From Rhodobiaceae bacterium (lineage in GTDB: Bacteria; Pseudomonadota; Alphaproteobacteria; Parvibaculales; Parvibaculaceae), in the NCBI GenBank assembly GCA_003330885.1, contig CP030277.1, forward strand, positions 124,001-188,000: a DNA stretch of 64,000 bases. The letters are read 5' to 3'. Below are positions 36,835 through 45,693 of this stretch, one piece after another (within the stretch, counting starts at the first letter, position 1; each line of letters starts with the position of its first letter). Below the pieces are notes generated by a model that was not told where the DNA came from, searched no databases, and saw only the letters and a list, made by a program, of their open reading frames with translations. A program made the translations under genes and the position numbers.

Positions 36835-37404
36835 TTAAGACGCCAACTGCATCAAAAGGATCTGAGTCGTCGCATAGGTGCGTCGGTCCACTTCCTCAAA
36901 GCCCGGCGGTGGCGAAATGGTCTGATCGCGATCTTCTTCCAGGACGATCAAGGCATCCGGCGCAATCCAATCGCCTTCAAGGGCTGCGGTGAGCGCTTTT
37001 TCGCCCAGGCCTTTGCCATAGGGCGGATCTGCAAAAATGAGGTTAAAGGCAGGCCCCGCACTTGCTGGTCGCGGCCCAAGCTTTGTTGCATCGCGCTTAT
37101 AGAGTTTGATGCGCCCGGTGACGCCAAGCTCTTCTGCGTTCGTGCGGATAAGACCGCGAGAGGCTGTGTGATCGTCCACAAAGAGCGCAAACGACGCGCC
37201 TCTAGAGACAGCCTCAAGACCGAGCGCGCCGGTTCCCGCAAAGAGATCAAGCACCCGGGCGTCCTGGAGCGACAAGTCACCAAAACTCCCGTGCGCCAGC
37301 ACGTTGAAAAGGGCTTCGCGTATTCGGTCGCTCGTCGGGCGAACCCGGTCATCGGTCGGGTTCTGGAGCTTCCGGCCTCTTAACTCACCGCCGACGATCC
37401 GCAT
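36835..37404 (-). CDS. rsmD: 16S rRNA (guanine966-N2)-methyltransferase RsmD
   Basis: 189 residues. Opens MRIVGGELRGRKL, then RPTSDRIREALFNVL, SAM motif LDLFAGTGALGLEAVSRGA, and the N-methylation motif FADPPYGKG. Modifies G966 of 16S rRNA during 30S assembly. The ATG follows AGGAACAGG and lies 20 bp inside the end of the pseudouridine synthase gene, a conserved overlap of two rRNA-modification genes. Confidence 0.96.
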   Translation of the reverse strand: MRIVGGELRGRKLQNPTDDRVRPTSDRIREALFNVLAHGSFGDLSLQDARVLDLFAGTGALGLEAVSRGASFALFVDDHTASRGLIRTNAEELGVTGRIKLYKRDATKLGPRPASAGPAFNLIFADPPYGKGLGEKALTAALEGDWIAPDALIVLEEDRDQTISPPPGFEEVDRRTYATTQILLMQLAS

Positions 37405-38422
37405 TTTTTCCTGTTCCTGCTTTGGGCCCTGTTTTCCGCCCTGTTTTTGGCCCAGGCCTTGAGCCCGTCTTCTTGGTCATGCTTGTCTTTTTTGAAGGGC
37501 CTTTGCCTGCTGGTCCCTCACCATCAGGCTTTTTGCCTGTCGGTTTCTTGCCGAACGATTTTTTACCACCACTTCGTGTACCCCGCGCGCCAGATGTATT
37601 CTTGTCAGTCGACTTTTTCTTCGCGCGACCTGTCTGATCAGCATTTTTTTGACGGTCTGTTTCCCCTAGCTGATCCATCAAAACGCGCTCAGGTACTTCT
37701 TGCACGACGCCTTCTGCCAGATCACCCAGTTGGAAGGGACCATAGGAAGTTCGGATAAGGCGGTTCACATCAAGTCCGAGCTTCTCAAGCACCCGCTTGA
37801 TTTCTCGATTTTTACCTTCCCGAAGGGTCATGTTGATCCAGACATTGGTCCCTTGGTCGCGCTCAAGTCGTGCCTGGATGGGCCCATAGCGAATGCCGTC
37901 GACTTCGATCCCTTTTTGGAGCGCATCAAGCTTGGCCTGATCCGTCCGTCCATAGGCACGCACCCGATAGCGCCGCGCCCATCCCGTAGAAGGAAGCTCA
38001 AGCTTGCGGGCGAGCTCCCCGTCATTCGTTAGGAGCAGCAGCCCCTCCGTATTCACATCAAGGCGACCAATGCTGATGACCCGGGGAAGGTCCGCCGGCA
38101 GCGCGTCAAACACCGTGGGGCGGCCCTCCGGGTCGCGGGCGGTTGTGACTTTGCCCCGCGGTTTGTGGTAGCGCCAGAGCCGGGTCGGTTCTCTGGAGGG
38201 CAAAGGCTTGCCATCCACAATGATCTTGTCTGTTGAGGTGACATTGAGGGCAGGGCTCGTCAGCACCACACCGTTCACAGAAATGCGCCCGGCTTCAATC
38301 ATCCGCTCGGCATCCCGCCTCGAGCAGACGCCGGCGCGCGCGAGCACTTTAGCGATCCGCTCGCCTTGCGGCGTTTTTGCTGCTTCGGGGGCCTCAGCTG
38401 ATGGGTCTTTGTTGTCCGTCAT
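37385..38422 (-). CDS. RsuA/RluB-family pseudouridine synthase with long basic C-terminal tail
   Basis: About 345 residues. S4 RNA-binding domain (ERIAKVLARAGVCSRRDAERMI) followed by the catalytic domain with GRLDVNTEGLLLLTNDG (nucleophile Asp) and REGKNREIKRVL. Most like RluB, which modifies 23S rRNA U2605. After about residue 255 comes a roughly 90-residue tail rich in Lys, Gly and Pro with repeated KKPxGKK-type units, probably disordered and RNA-binding. Start uncertain: ATG 38422 or 38434, neither with a good ribosome site. Divergent from tadA and overlapping rsmD. Confidence 0.88.
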   Translation of the reverse strand: MTDNKDPSAEAPEAAKTPQGERIAKVLARAGVCSRRDAERMIEAGRISVNGVVLTSPALNVTSTDKIIVDGKPLPSREPTRLWRYHKPRGKVTTARDPEGRPTVFDALPADLPRVISIGRLDVNTEGLLLLTNDGELARKLELPSTGWARRYRVRAYGRTDQAKLDALQKGIEVDGIRYGPIQARLERDQGTNVWINMTLREGKNREIKRVLEKLGLDVNRLIRTSYGPFQLGDLAEGVVQEVPERVLMDQLGETDRQKNADQTGRAKKKSTDKNTSGARGTRSGGKKSFGKKPTGKKPDGEGPAGKGPSKKTSMTKKTGSRPGPKTGRKTGPKAGTGKNADRRR

Positions 38423-38496
38423 AAGGGGGTGCATAGCACTCAGGCGCCAACCAGGAAAGCTTGACGGCTGGTAAGGGGACGCGGCAGGGTCCGGCC

Positions 38497-38961
38497 ATGA
38501 GCACTGACGAGACAACAGACACTCCCATGGCCATCGCTCTTGCGGAGGCAGAAGCCGCGGCCGGCCGGGGCGAAGTGCCAGTGGGAGCGGTAATCCTCAG
38601 CGCGGATGGGGAGCTTTTGGCCAAAGCCGGCAACCGGATAGTGGAACTCAAGGACCCAACCGCCCATGCCGAGGTTCTGGCCATTCGCGCGGCGGCAGAA
38701 CGCCTGGGGAGCGAAAGGCTGATCGATTGCGATCTCTATGTCACTCTGGAACCCTGCGCCATGTGCGCAGGTGCGATCTCCTTTGCGCGCCTCAGACGCC
38801 TCTACTACGGTGCTGAGGACCCAAAGGGCGGCGCAGTGGACAATGGCCCCCGTTATTTTGGCCAGCCCACCTGCCACCATGCACCAGATGTCTATGGCGG
38901 ATTGTCCGAAGGGCCGGCCAGTCAGATGCTTAAGCAGTTTTTCGCAGCCCGCCGCCGCTAG
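38497..38961 (+). CDS. tadA: tRNA-specific adenosine deaminase TadA
   Basis: 154 residues. Zinc-deaminase motifs are [12 protein letters not shown] (His and catalytic Glu) and [11 protein letters not shown] (PCxxC), with [18 protein letters not shown]. Converts A34 to inosine in tRNA-Arg(ACG), and is essential in most bacteria. The ATG at 38497 follows AGGG; an upstream TTG in frame (38461) is less likely. Confidence 0.95.
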   Translation: MSTDETTDTPMAIALAEAEAAAGRGEVPVGAVILSADGELLAKAGNRIVELKDPTAHAEVLAIRAAAERLGSERLIDCDLYVTLEPCAMCAGAISFARLRRLYYGAEDPKGGAVDNGPRYFGQPTCHHAPDVYGGLSEGPASQMLKQFFAARRR

Positions 38962-39118
38962 AGAGCGACTAAATGGCTCACCTCCTGAGACCTGCCCAAA
39001 GGACTCTTTTGCGTGCTTCCGGGAGGGCAAAGAGCTAATATGCCCTCATTGGTATTGGAACCGGGGGGCCAGCCAATGGCTTCCCATAGAACATCATAAG
39101 AACATGAAAGGAAGTCCG

Positions 39119-40357
39119 ATGGATTTTGCCTATTCAGACAAGACCCGCGAGCTGATTGATCGCCTTGAGGCGTTCATGGATGCTCACATTCATCCAAATG
39201 AGAAAACATATAACGACCAAATGGACGCTTTCCGCGCGGCAGGCAATCCGTGGCAGGTGCCGCAGATTCTGGAAGACCTGAAGCCAAAGGCTAAGGAAGC
39301 TGGCCTCTGGAACCTGTTCCTGCCGGAATCAGAGCTCGGTGGTGGTCTGACCAACCTCGAATACGCGCCTCTCTGTGAAATCATGGGCCGCGTTGGCTGG
39401 GCGTCTGAAGTGTTCAACTGCTCCGCACCTGACACGGGCAACATGGAAGTATTTGAGCGCTATGCGAGCGAAGGTTTGAAGGAGAAATATCTTCAGCCGC
39501 TGCTCAATGGCGAAATCCGGTCCGCCTTCTTGATGACTGAACCGCTTGTTGCGTCGTCAGATGCCACAAACATCGAAACACGGATTGAACGCGATGGCGA
39601 TCATTACGTCATCAATGGCCGCAAATGGTGGTCGTCGGGCGTTGGAGATCCGCGCTGCGTTGTTGCGATTGTGATGGGTAAAACTGATCCTGAAGCGGAC
39701 TTGTACCGTCAGCAGTCTCAGATCATCGTTCCAATGGATGCGCCTGGCGTTGAAGTGGTCCGTATGCTGCCAGTTTTCGGTTATGACGATGCACCTCATG
39801 GTCATGCTGAAGTGATCCTCAAAGATGTCCGTGTCCCAGCTGAGAACATTGTACTGGGCGAAGGTCGTGGATTTGAGATTTCACAAGGCCGGCTTGGCCC
39901 TGGCCGTATTCACCACTGCATGCGCACCATTGGTGTTGCAGAACGCGCGCTTGAAAAAATGTGCCAGCGCCTGCTGTCCCGGACCGCCTTCGGCAAAACC
40001 GTTGCAGAACATTCTGTATGGGAAGAGCGGATTGCACGTGCACGGATCGACATTGAATGTGCCCGTCTGCTAACGCTGAAAGCGGCGTACATGATGGACA
40101 CAGTCGGCAACAAGGTAGCTCGTGCTGAAATCGCCATGATCAAAGTGCATGCACCGAATATTGCCCTGCAGATCATCGATGATGCCATTCAGGCACATGG
40201 TGGTGGTGGTGTGACATCTGACTTCGGTCTCGCCAAAATGTACTCCGGCATGCGGACACTGCGCCTGGCAGATGGTCCCGATGAAGTACATGCGCGCACC
40301 ATCGCGAAATTGGAATTTCGCAAGCACAAAGAGCAGTTAAAGGCAGCGGCTGAGTAA
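39119..40357 (+). CDS. acyl-CoA dehydrogenase (ACAD10/11-like)
   Basis: 412 residues. FAD-binding ACAD fold: [59 protein letters not shown] and [18 protein letters not shown]. These segments match the ACAD11/ACAD10 branch rather than short-chain ACADs. In mammals that domain is fused to a kinase related to the phosphotransferases encoded at 44.5-46.8 kb in this window, which suggests a shared role in handling hydroxylated or phosphorylated acyl-CoAs; that link is inference. The ATG at 39119 follows AAGGAAG; longer readings run into tadA. A terminator follows. Confidence 0.92.
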   Translation: MDFAYSDKTRELIDRLEAFMDAHIHPNEKTYNDQMDAFRAAGNPWQVPQILEDLKPKAKEAGLWNLFLPESELGGGLTNLEYAPLCEIMGRVGWASEVFNCSAPDTGNMEVFERYASEGLKEKYLQPLLNGEIRSAFLMTEPLVASSDATNIETRIERDGDHYVINGRKWWSSGVGDPRCVVAIVMGKTDPEADLYRQQSQIIVPMDAPGVEVVRMLPVFGYDDAPHGHAEVILKDVRVPAENIVLGEGRGFEISQGRLGPGRIHHCMRTIGVAERALEKMCQRLLSRTAFGKTVAEHSVWEERIARARIDIECARLLTLKAAYMMDTVGNKVARAEIAMIKVHAPNIALQIIDDAIQAHGGGGVTSDFGLAKMYSGMRTLRLADGPDEVHARTIAKLEFRKHKEQLKAAAE

Positions 40358-40410
40358 TCGGCCAGTGACGGTCAATAGGTCACAAATGTCTTTAAGGCCT
40401 TGAAGAATCG

Positions 40411-40447
40411 GGCGGTCGGCTCCACATGGGGGTACGGCCGCCTTTTT
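40411..40447 (+). terminator. Rho-independent terminator after the acyl-CoA dehydrogenase
   Basis: Stem GGCGGTCG/CGGCCGCC (one G-U), 16-nt loop, then TTTTTC. Confidence 0.8.
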
Positions 40448-40490
40448 CATTGGCACCCCCCATATTGGCAAACGGGGATGGGAGGAAGAA

Positions 40491-41168
40491 ATGGCATATA
40501 AACTCTACAACGCGAATCTGTCGCCGTATTCGGCCAGATGTCGCATGCAAATGTACGCAAAAGGCCTCGATTTCGAAGCCGTCAGCCCATTTGAGACGCT
40601 CAGTCCGGAGGAATTCGCCAGTCTTACACCCCTAAAAAAGGTGCCGGTGCTGGATGTTGACGGTCTCATTCTTCCTGAATCTCAGGTGATCGCTGAATAT
40701 CTTGAAGAGGTGGAAACAGATGTTCCGCTTCTGCCAGAAGACCCCGCCGAGCGTGCCCAGGTCCGGCTTCTTTCGCGTGTCGGGGATCTCTATCTCATGA
40801 TGCCGCTGGGCAAACTTTTTGGGCAGGTAAACCCGCAGGGCCGAGACCCGAAGCTCGTTCAATACATGTTTGGCGAGTTGGATAAGGCCATGGCCTGGTT
40901 GGCCCACTATGTTGACGGATCCAAATATGCGGTGGGCGACAAATTGAGCTTGGCGGATTGTACGCTTGTGCCCATGTTGTTTTTCGCGTCCAACATCACG
41001 CCTCTCTTTGGTCGTGAATGTGTTTTGTGCGAAACGCCCATCATCCACAACTACTTCACGAAAACCCTGGAAGATCCTGCTGTTGGCCGCGTTGTTGAAG
41101 AACTCGAAGATGCGTTTGCCAAGATGATGGGACCGAAAACGGAACCGCAAAAACAGCCTGCGGAATAG
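40491..41168 (+). CDS. glutathione S-transferase family protein
   Basis: 225 residues. N-terminal thioredoxin domain (YKLYNANLSPYSARCRMQMYAKG, KKVPVLDVDG, LPESQVIAEYL with the glutathione-binding Glu-Ser) and an all-helical C-terminal domain (about 85-210, with LSLADCTLVPML). The probable catalytic residue is Ser or Tyr near NLSPYSARC. Cytosolic; substrate unknown. ATG at 40491 behind GGGAGGAAG; separated from the ACAD by a terminator. Confidence 0.9.
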   Translation: MAYKLYNANLSPYSARCRMQMYAKGLDFEAVSPFETLSPEEFASLTPLKKVPVLDVDGLILPESQVIAEYLEEVETDVPLLPEDPAERAQVRLLSRVGDLYLMMPLGKLFGQVNPQGRDPKLVQYMFGELDKAMAWLAHYVDGSKYAVGDKLSLADCTLVPMLFFASNITPLFGRECVLCETPIIHNYFTKTLEDPAVGRVVEELEDAFAKMMGPKTEPQKQPAE

Positions 41169-41205
41169 TTTCTAGCTTTCATCAATCGTCGGCTATGTGC
41201 TGGTT

Positions 41206-41586
41206 TTAAGAACTGAGCCACGCCGCAGTGAGCCAGAGATAGGCGATTGTAATGCCGATGAACGACACAGCGGCTATTGCCCGAATGCCGGGTAGGTCCT
41301 GACCGGGCCCCTTTACGGTCGCCTGATACATAAAGAGCTGAGGGTTCGCCCAGGAACCGGCTAAGAGCAGCCACCCAGCCAGAATGGGCAGGGCCGGGAA
41401 AACTGTGGCGATCACCATCTGCAAAATACCCATAAAGATATTATCCAGATGACATTGCAGCACGCGCCGCGCGTTGACCAGCGGACCCACCTTCTCCGCA
41501 CCTGTCTGAAGTCCAACCATGACCCATCCGAGCAAAACACCGAAGGTCACCTGTATCAGGCCAGAGGTCACGAGGATGTCTTGCAT
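41206..41586 (-). CDS. four-helix membrane protein resembling styrene-oxide isomerase / hydroxylaminobenzene mutase
   Basis: 126 residues with four hydrophobic helices (about 8-27, 46-64, 66-82, 103-122). RRVLQCHLDNIFMGILQM and LLLAGSWANPQLF align by eye with the helix-2 and helix-3 segments of styrene-oxide isomerase, in which one His is a heme ligand; His46 here is at the matching place, whereas the second ligand Tyr position appears to be Phe85, with Tyr87 two residues on. If the match holds, it would isomerise an epoxide or hydroxylamine. The ATG at 41586 was chosen; one at 41622 is also possible. It is divergent from a TrmB regulator with about 120 bp between them. Confidence 0.6.
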   Translation of the reverse strand: MQDILVTSGLIQVTFGVLLGWVMVGLQTGAEKVGPLVNARRVLQCHLDNIFMGILQMVIATVFPALPILAGWLLLAGSWANPQLFMYQATVKGPGQDLPGIRAIAAVSFIGITIAYLWLTAAWLSS

Positions 41587-41706
41587 GGTATGATCCAGTC
41601 TGTCGAAAAAAATAGACAACATATGTGTTTGCTGTGGAAAACAAATGCTATGTACTAAATAGATAATTGTTTGAATGGGAGTCAATGAGTTTCGTTGACG
41701 AAGAAA

Positions 41707-42453
41707 ATGTCGGAAAAAACAGACAAAATGGAAATCGGCCTGGCGCGCATTGGCATGACGGGGAAGCGGGCGCGGTTCTACCTGGCAGCGCTTCAGCTCG
41801 GGCCGGCAACCGTTCAAGAAATTGCCCGGCACTGCGGCATCACCCGAACCACCGCCTACTCGCTTGTTGAAAAGCTGTCTGAGGAAGGGGTGATTACCCT
41901 TCTTCAAAAAGGTGGCCGCACCAATGTGGTTGCTGAGGATCCAGAAGTTTTGTTGCGCAATTTGGATGACAGGCGCTCTGCTTTGTCGGACCTGTTGCCC
42001 GAATTGCGCTCGATTTATGCCGGTGGACAAAGCGGACCGAGGTTTCGTCTCTATGAGGGCGTAGAAGGCATTCGGACTGTTTTGAACTCTGTGCTCATGG
42101 CGCAGGCCGACACTTTGTGCGGGATACTTTCCATGAGGGAGCTGCTTCAGTTTCCTGGAAGGGAAGAGCTTGCCCGGTTTGTTGCGAAGCGGGTTGAGGT
42201 CGAAAAAACGCTTCGCGTCATCCGGGCAGCCAGCGAAGAGGTTGATACGATCTGGAACACAAGTGAAGAGGAACTGAGGCAAGTACGGTTTACGCCAACC
42301 GCTTCGCCACTGTTGATGACAACATTTGTGTATGACGATCAGGTTGCCATCATCTCATCTGAGCGCGAAAATTACGGACTGATTATCGAGAGTGCTGGCT
42401 ACGCGAATGTGCAAAAGACGCTGTTTGAATCGCTTTGGGTCGCCAGTCAATGA
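41707..42453 (+). CDS. TrmB family transcriptional regulator
   Basis: 248 residues. N-terminal winged helix (RARFYLAALQLGPATVQEIARHCGITRTTAYSLVEKLSEEGVI, about 17-60) with the TrmB pattern, then an effector domain with FRLYEGVEGIRTVLNSVL. TrmB proteins are mainly archaeal sugar or redox regulators and less common in proteobacteria. Start uncertain: TTG 41695, ATG 41707 or ATG 41728; a better ribosome site (GGGAG) precedes an ATG at 41685, but that is in another frame. Divergent from the isomerase-like gene, its likely target. Confidence 0.8.
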   Translation: MSEKTDKMEIGLARIGMTGKRARFYLAALQLGPATVQEIARHCGITRTTAYSLVEKLSEEGVITLLQKGGRTNVVAEDPEVLLRNLDDRRSALSDLLPELRSIYAGGQSGPRFRLYEGVEGIRTVLNSVLMAQADTLCGILSMRELLQFPGREELARFVAKRVEVEKTLRVIRAASEEVDTIWNTSEEELRQVRFTPTASPLLMTTFVYDDQVAIISSERENYGLIIESAGYANVQKTLFESLWVASQ

Positions 42454-42473
42454 CGGAATGATTTTGCCCGGAG

Positions 42474-44408
42474 TTAGGCGCTCTTAGAACTCGTTTGCGT
42501 CTCAGGATGCGCGCTGGGAAGGATCACGATCGCACGGGTACCTTGGCCCTTCTCGCTTTCGAGACGGAAAGTTCCGCCCTGCAATTCTACGAATGATTTG
42601 GTGAGTGCGAGGCCGAGGCCCGATCCTTCTTCGGCCTGGCTTGATTTGTCAGCAACCTGCTCAAATGGCCTCAAGAGACGGGGAATATCAGCCGGGTCAA
42701 TGCCAACGCCATTGTCACTAACGCTCACTTCCAACCCGTCGGTAAGCGTCTGAACATCTACCCTGATGAACCCGCCTTCGCCGGTAAACTTGACCGCGTT
42801 GGAAAGGAGATTGATCAGGATCTGTTTCGTCGCTCGTATGTCGGCATAAGCAGAATTATTGCTTTGCGGGGCCAATACGTTCAGTTGCATACGCTGGGCC
42901 TTGGCTTCAGATTTGGCTTCCACGAAACGCATACAGGTTTCTATGGTCTCAACCATATCGATGGGTTCCGGCTTGACCTCCATCTTTCCAGCTTCAACTT
43001 TCGACATATCGAGAATGTCGTTGATGAGGTCAAGAAGGTGCGTGCCAGACTCATGAATAAGGTTGGCGTATTCGTCATATACTTCGTCGCCCAACGGTCC
43101 GTACATTTTCCGCTTGAGGATTTCAGAAAACCCGATCACTGCATTAAGAGGGGTGCGGAGTTCGTGACTCATATTGGCAAGAAATGTCGACTTGGTACGG
43201 TTCGCGGTTTCCGCTTTCTCCCGGGCATCAAGCAAACGCTGTTCATATTCTTTGCGTTCTGAGACATCGCGAGTGATGGCGATTGCCTCAACCATTTCAC
43301 CAGTCTGTTCATCGTTGATACGATGGACCGTGCTTTCGAGCCAGACGAATCTGCCTGCAGCATTCCACAGACGGAAGGTCATGAGAACGCTCTCTGCGCC
43401 GTTCCTGAGTTCTTCCATTTTCTGCTCAACCATCGCTTTGTCGTCGCGATGTGCCCAATCAATCATCTTCTGACCGATGGCATCTTCCGGCGTATAACCC
43501 AGGACCTTTTTGATAGCAGGCGAAATAAAATTCACGCATCCATCCGGCGCGTGGCGCGCAAACATATCGTAAGCGTGATCCGCGATTAGCCTGTATTCCT
43601 CTGCGGTGCGCTTGAGAGAGAGCTCTGTATTTAGGCTTTCTGTGACATCATCCATGATGCCGACAACACTTGTGATTTCATTATTGGTGTCGAGCTCGGG
43701 GAATCCGTGTGAGATAAAATGGCGATAGCTTCCGTCTTGTTGCCGCAACCGCATAGCAAGTGAGAAGGGTTTTGGGTCATCTTCGAGGGATGCGAATGTT
43801 TTGCTGATCCGGTCCACATCGTCTGGATGCAGAAGTTCATACATTGTAGCGTCGGGAAGTTCGTCAACCTCATCTGGTAGATCAAGCATGCGCGCAAGGG
43901 CAGGAGAGATATTGGGTGCATCGCAGCCTTTGTCCCACCGGTATGTACCAAAACCCGCCGTGTGTTCTGCAATTGAAAAATGATCTTCGATGCGTCGGCG
44001 GGAGGTCACGTCGCGACTAACCACAAGAACACCTCGAATAGCAGGATCGTCGAGCAGATTACGTACATCTGCTTCTACCCATCGCCAAGACCCATCAGCG
44101 TGCGGTAGCCGAAAATTTTCACTCAAGCGCACACCCTTGTTCGCCAGGCAGTATCGAATTCTGTTCGCAACCCGCTCGCGATCTTCGCTATGGACAATAT
44201 CAGCGGCGAAAAAGCCCAACGCTTCTTCAGGTTCGATGCCGATCATCTCCTTGATGGCGGGGCTGTGATAGATGTAGTGGCCCTTGTCGTCGAGCAAGGT
44301 CAGAACATCACCGGAGTTCGCGAGCAAAGCCTCAAAGAAATTCGCGCCGCGCGTGTGAGGGCGTGCGTTATCTGCACTACTTTCCGCTGGTTGCTTCTGG
44401 TCCGTCAC
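42474..44408 (-). CDS. three-PAS sensor histidine kinase
   Basis: 644 residues. Three PAS/PAC units (about 25-145, 150-265 and 275-395), then HisKA with the phosphoacceptor His415 in ANMSHELRTPLNAVIGFS, and a HATPase_c domain with ILINLLSNAVKFT (N box), DNGVGIDPADI (G1), and GSGLGLALTKS (G2). No membrane segments, so cytosolic. The HisKA sequence and following GPLGDEVYDEYA stretch resemble the PleC/DivJ/PdhS cell-cycle kinase group. The start is GTG at 44408 behind AAGGGG. No response regulator is adjacent; the partner is probably elsewhere. Confidence 0.92.
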   Translation of the reverse strand: MTDQKQPAESSADNARPHTRGANFFEALLANSGDVLTLLDDKGHYIYHSPAIKEMIGIEPEEALGFFAADIVHSEDRERVANRIRYCLANKGVRLSENFRLPHADGSWRWVEADVRNLLDDPAIRGVLVVSRDVTSRRRIEDHFSIAEHTAGFGTYRWDKGCDAPNISPALARMLDLPDEVDELPDATMYELLHPDDVDRISKTFASLEDDPKPFSLAMRLRQQDGSYRHFISHGFPELDTNNEITSVVGIMDDVTESLNTELSLKRTAEEYRLIADHAYDMFARHAPDGCVNFISPAIKKVLGYTPEDAIGQKMIDWAHRDDKAMVEQKMEELRNGAESVLMTFRLWNAAGRFVWLESTVHRINDEQTGEMVEAIAITRDVSERKEYEQRLLDAREKAETANRTKSTFLANMSHELRTPLNAVIGFSEILKRKMYGPLGDEVYDEYANLIHESGTHLLDLINDILDMSKVEAGKMEVKPEPIDMVETIETCMRFVEAKSEAKAQRMQLNVLAPQSNNSAYADIRATKQILINLLSNAVKFTGEGGFIRVDVQTLTDGLEVSVSDNGVGIDPADIPRLLRPFEQVADKSSQAEEGSGLGLALTKSFVELQGGTFRLESEKGQGTRAIVILPSAHPETQTSSKSA

Positions 44409-44510
44409 CGGACATGCCCCTTCTCTGGTCTATCCGGCAATCGCCGAATTTCTCTCTACCCAGACGATAGGGCGAGCAAGAAAAGGAAGCGTTAAAGCGG
44501 AGGGCGAGGG

Positions 44511-45572
44511 TTAACGGTTTCTTTGCGCGACTTTCCAGGCCGTTTCAGCGAGGCGACGGCACATATCGCCATACTGTGTCGCCTTTTCTGAGCTAGCATT
44601 GCCATCGAGTCCGCGTTTGTAGACACCCTGAGTGATTGATGCGAGACGGAAGATGGAAAACGAAAGGTAAAAATCCCAGTCTTCAATACCGTCGCGCCCG
44701 GTGCGTTTGCAATACGCATCCACATAAGCTTCCTCGCTTGGAATGCCGAGTGACGCGTAGTCCAGGTCCATAATGGTCCCCTGGCTTGGGCTATTGAAAT
44801 GATAAAGCATGCAATTATAGGCAAGGTCGGCGAGCGGATGGCCAATCGTTGAGAGTTCCCAATCCAGAACGGCGATCATCTTTGGCTCGGTTGCATGGAA
44901 CATCGTGTTCTCAAGCCGATAGTCGCCATGAGCGATGCTCGTTGCATCGTCTGCCGGGATGTGCGCGGGCAAGTAGGCAATAAGGTCTTCCATAGGCTCA
45001 ACAGTTTCGGTCTCCGCTGCGCGGTACTGTTTGATCCAACGGCCGATCTGGCGTTCGTAATAATTTCCTGGGCGCCCGTAATCTTCGAGGCCGATGGTCT
45101 TGTAGTCGACCTTGTGCAGTCGGGCGAGCACATCATTCATCTGATCATAAATGGCGCGGCGCTCATCTGCGCTGAAACCCGGCAATTGCGGATCACGCAA
45201 TACACGGCCGTCCAGAAAGTCCATGATGTAAAATTCAGTACCGATAACATCCGGGTCCGTACAGAGCGCACGCATGGTCGGGACAGGCACATCGGTGTCA
45301 GCCAAAGCCTTCATAACCCGGTATTCCCGATCCACCTGATGCGCACTGGCAAGAAGCGTCCCCGGTGGCTTTTTGCGCATCACATAGCGCTTGCCGCCAG
45401 CAGATAGCATGAAGGTTGGATTGGACTGTCCCCCCGAAAACTGGCGAACGTCCAAATTTCCCGAAAAGCCCTCAACCTCTGCTCGGCAGAAATCCTCCAG
45501 CTGCCCGACGTCAAATCGGTGTGCTTCACGAATATCAATTGTCTCGTCGTTCTGGGTGGCAGGCTCGGCCAT
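44511..45572 (-). CDS. ACAD10-type phosphotransferase (APH fold), copy 1
   Basis: 353 residues. APH/choline-kinase fold: FSGGQSNPTFML (nucleotide loop), YVMRKKPPG with the ATP-binding Lys, Brenner motif SIAHGDYRLENTMFH (catalytic Asp), and VLDWELSTIGHPLADLAY (metal Asp). Homologous to the kinase half of mammalian ACAD10/11, which phosphorylates hydroxyacyl-CoAs, and to bacterial LvaA-type kinases of 4-hydroxyacid catabolism. Paralogous to the next gene upstream, with a terminator between. The ATG follows AGGAGAGAG. Confidence 0.9.
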   Translation of the reverse strand: MAEPATQNDETIDIREAHRFDVGQLEDFCRAEVEGFSGNLDVRQFSGGQSNPTFMLSAGGKRYVMRKKPPGTLLASAHQVDREYRVMKALADTDVPVPTMRALCTDPDVIGTEFYIMDFLDGRVLRDPQLPGFSADERRAIYDQMNDVLARLHKVDYKTIGLEDYGRPGNYYERQIGRWIKQYRAAETETVEPMEDLIAYLPAHIPADDATSIAHGDYRLENTMFHATEPKMIAVLDWELSTIGHPLADLAYNCMLYHFNSPSQGTIMDLDYASLGIPSEEAYVDAYCKRTGRDGIEDWDFYLSFSIFRLASITQGVYKRGLDGNASSEKATQYGDMCRRLAETAWKVAQRNR

Positions 45573-45634
45573 GTCTCTCTCCTAAATGTCTTTGAGTTAG
45601 GGATAGCAAGGGATCCAGGCGCATGCAAAGGGTC

Positions 45635-45673
45635 AAAGAAAAGCCAGGCAATCCGTATGGATGGCCCGGCTTT
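45635..45673 (-). terminator. Rho-independent terminator between the two phosphotransferase genes
   Basis: On the minus strand AAAGCC-GGC-ATCC pairs with its complement (two internal mismatches, 4-nt loop) and is followed by TTTTCTTT. Confidence 0.8.
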
Positions 45674-45693
45674 CTAGGAGTGCAGAAAATTGT

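Noticed and set aside
38738-39118. N-terminal extension of the acyl-CoA dehydrogenase
   Set aside because: The added part runs through tadA in another frame; the ATG at 39119 has a good ribosome site and matches the family start.
41667-41870. Small frame beginning at the ATG 41685 with a good ribosome site near TrmB
   Set aside because: The peptide has no conserved pattern and ends soon after entering the TrmB coding region in a different frame; more likely a chance ribosome-like sequence, though a start-site problem for TrmB remains.
41587-42282. N-terminal extension of the isomerase-like protein over the TrmB gene
   Set aside because: The extension is antisense to a recognisable TrmB domain; the real protein begins near 41586.
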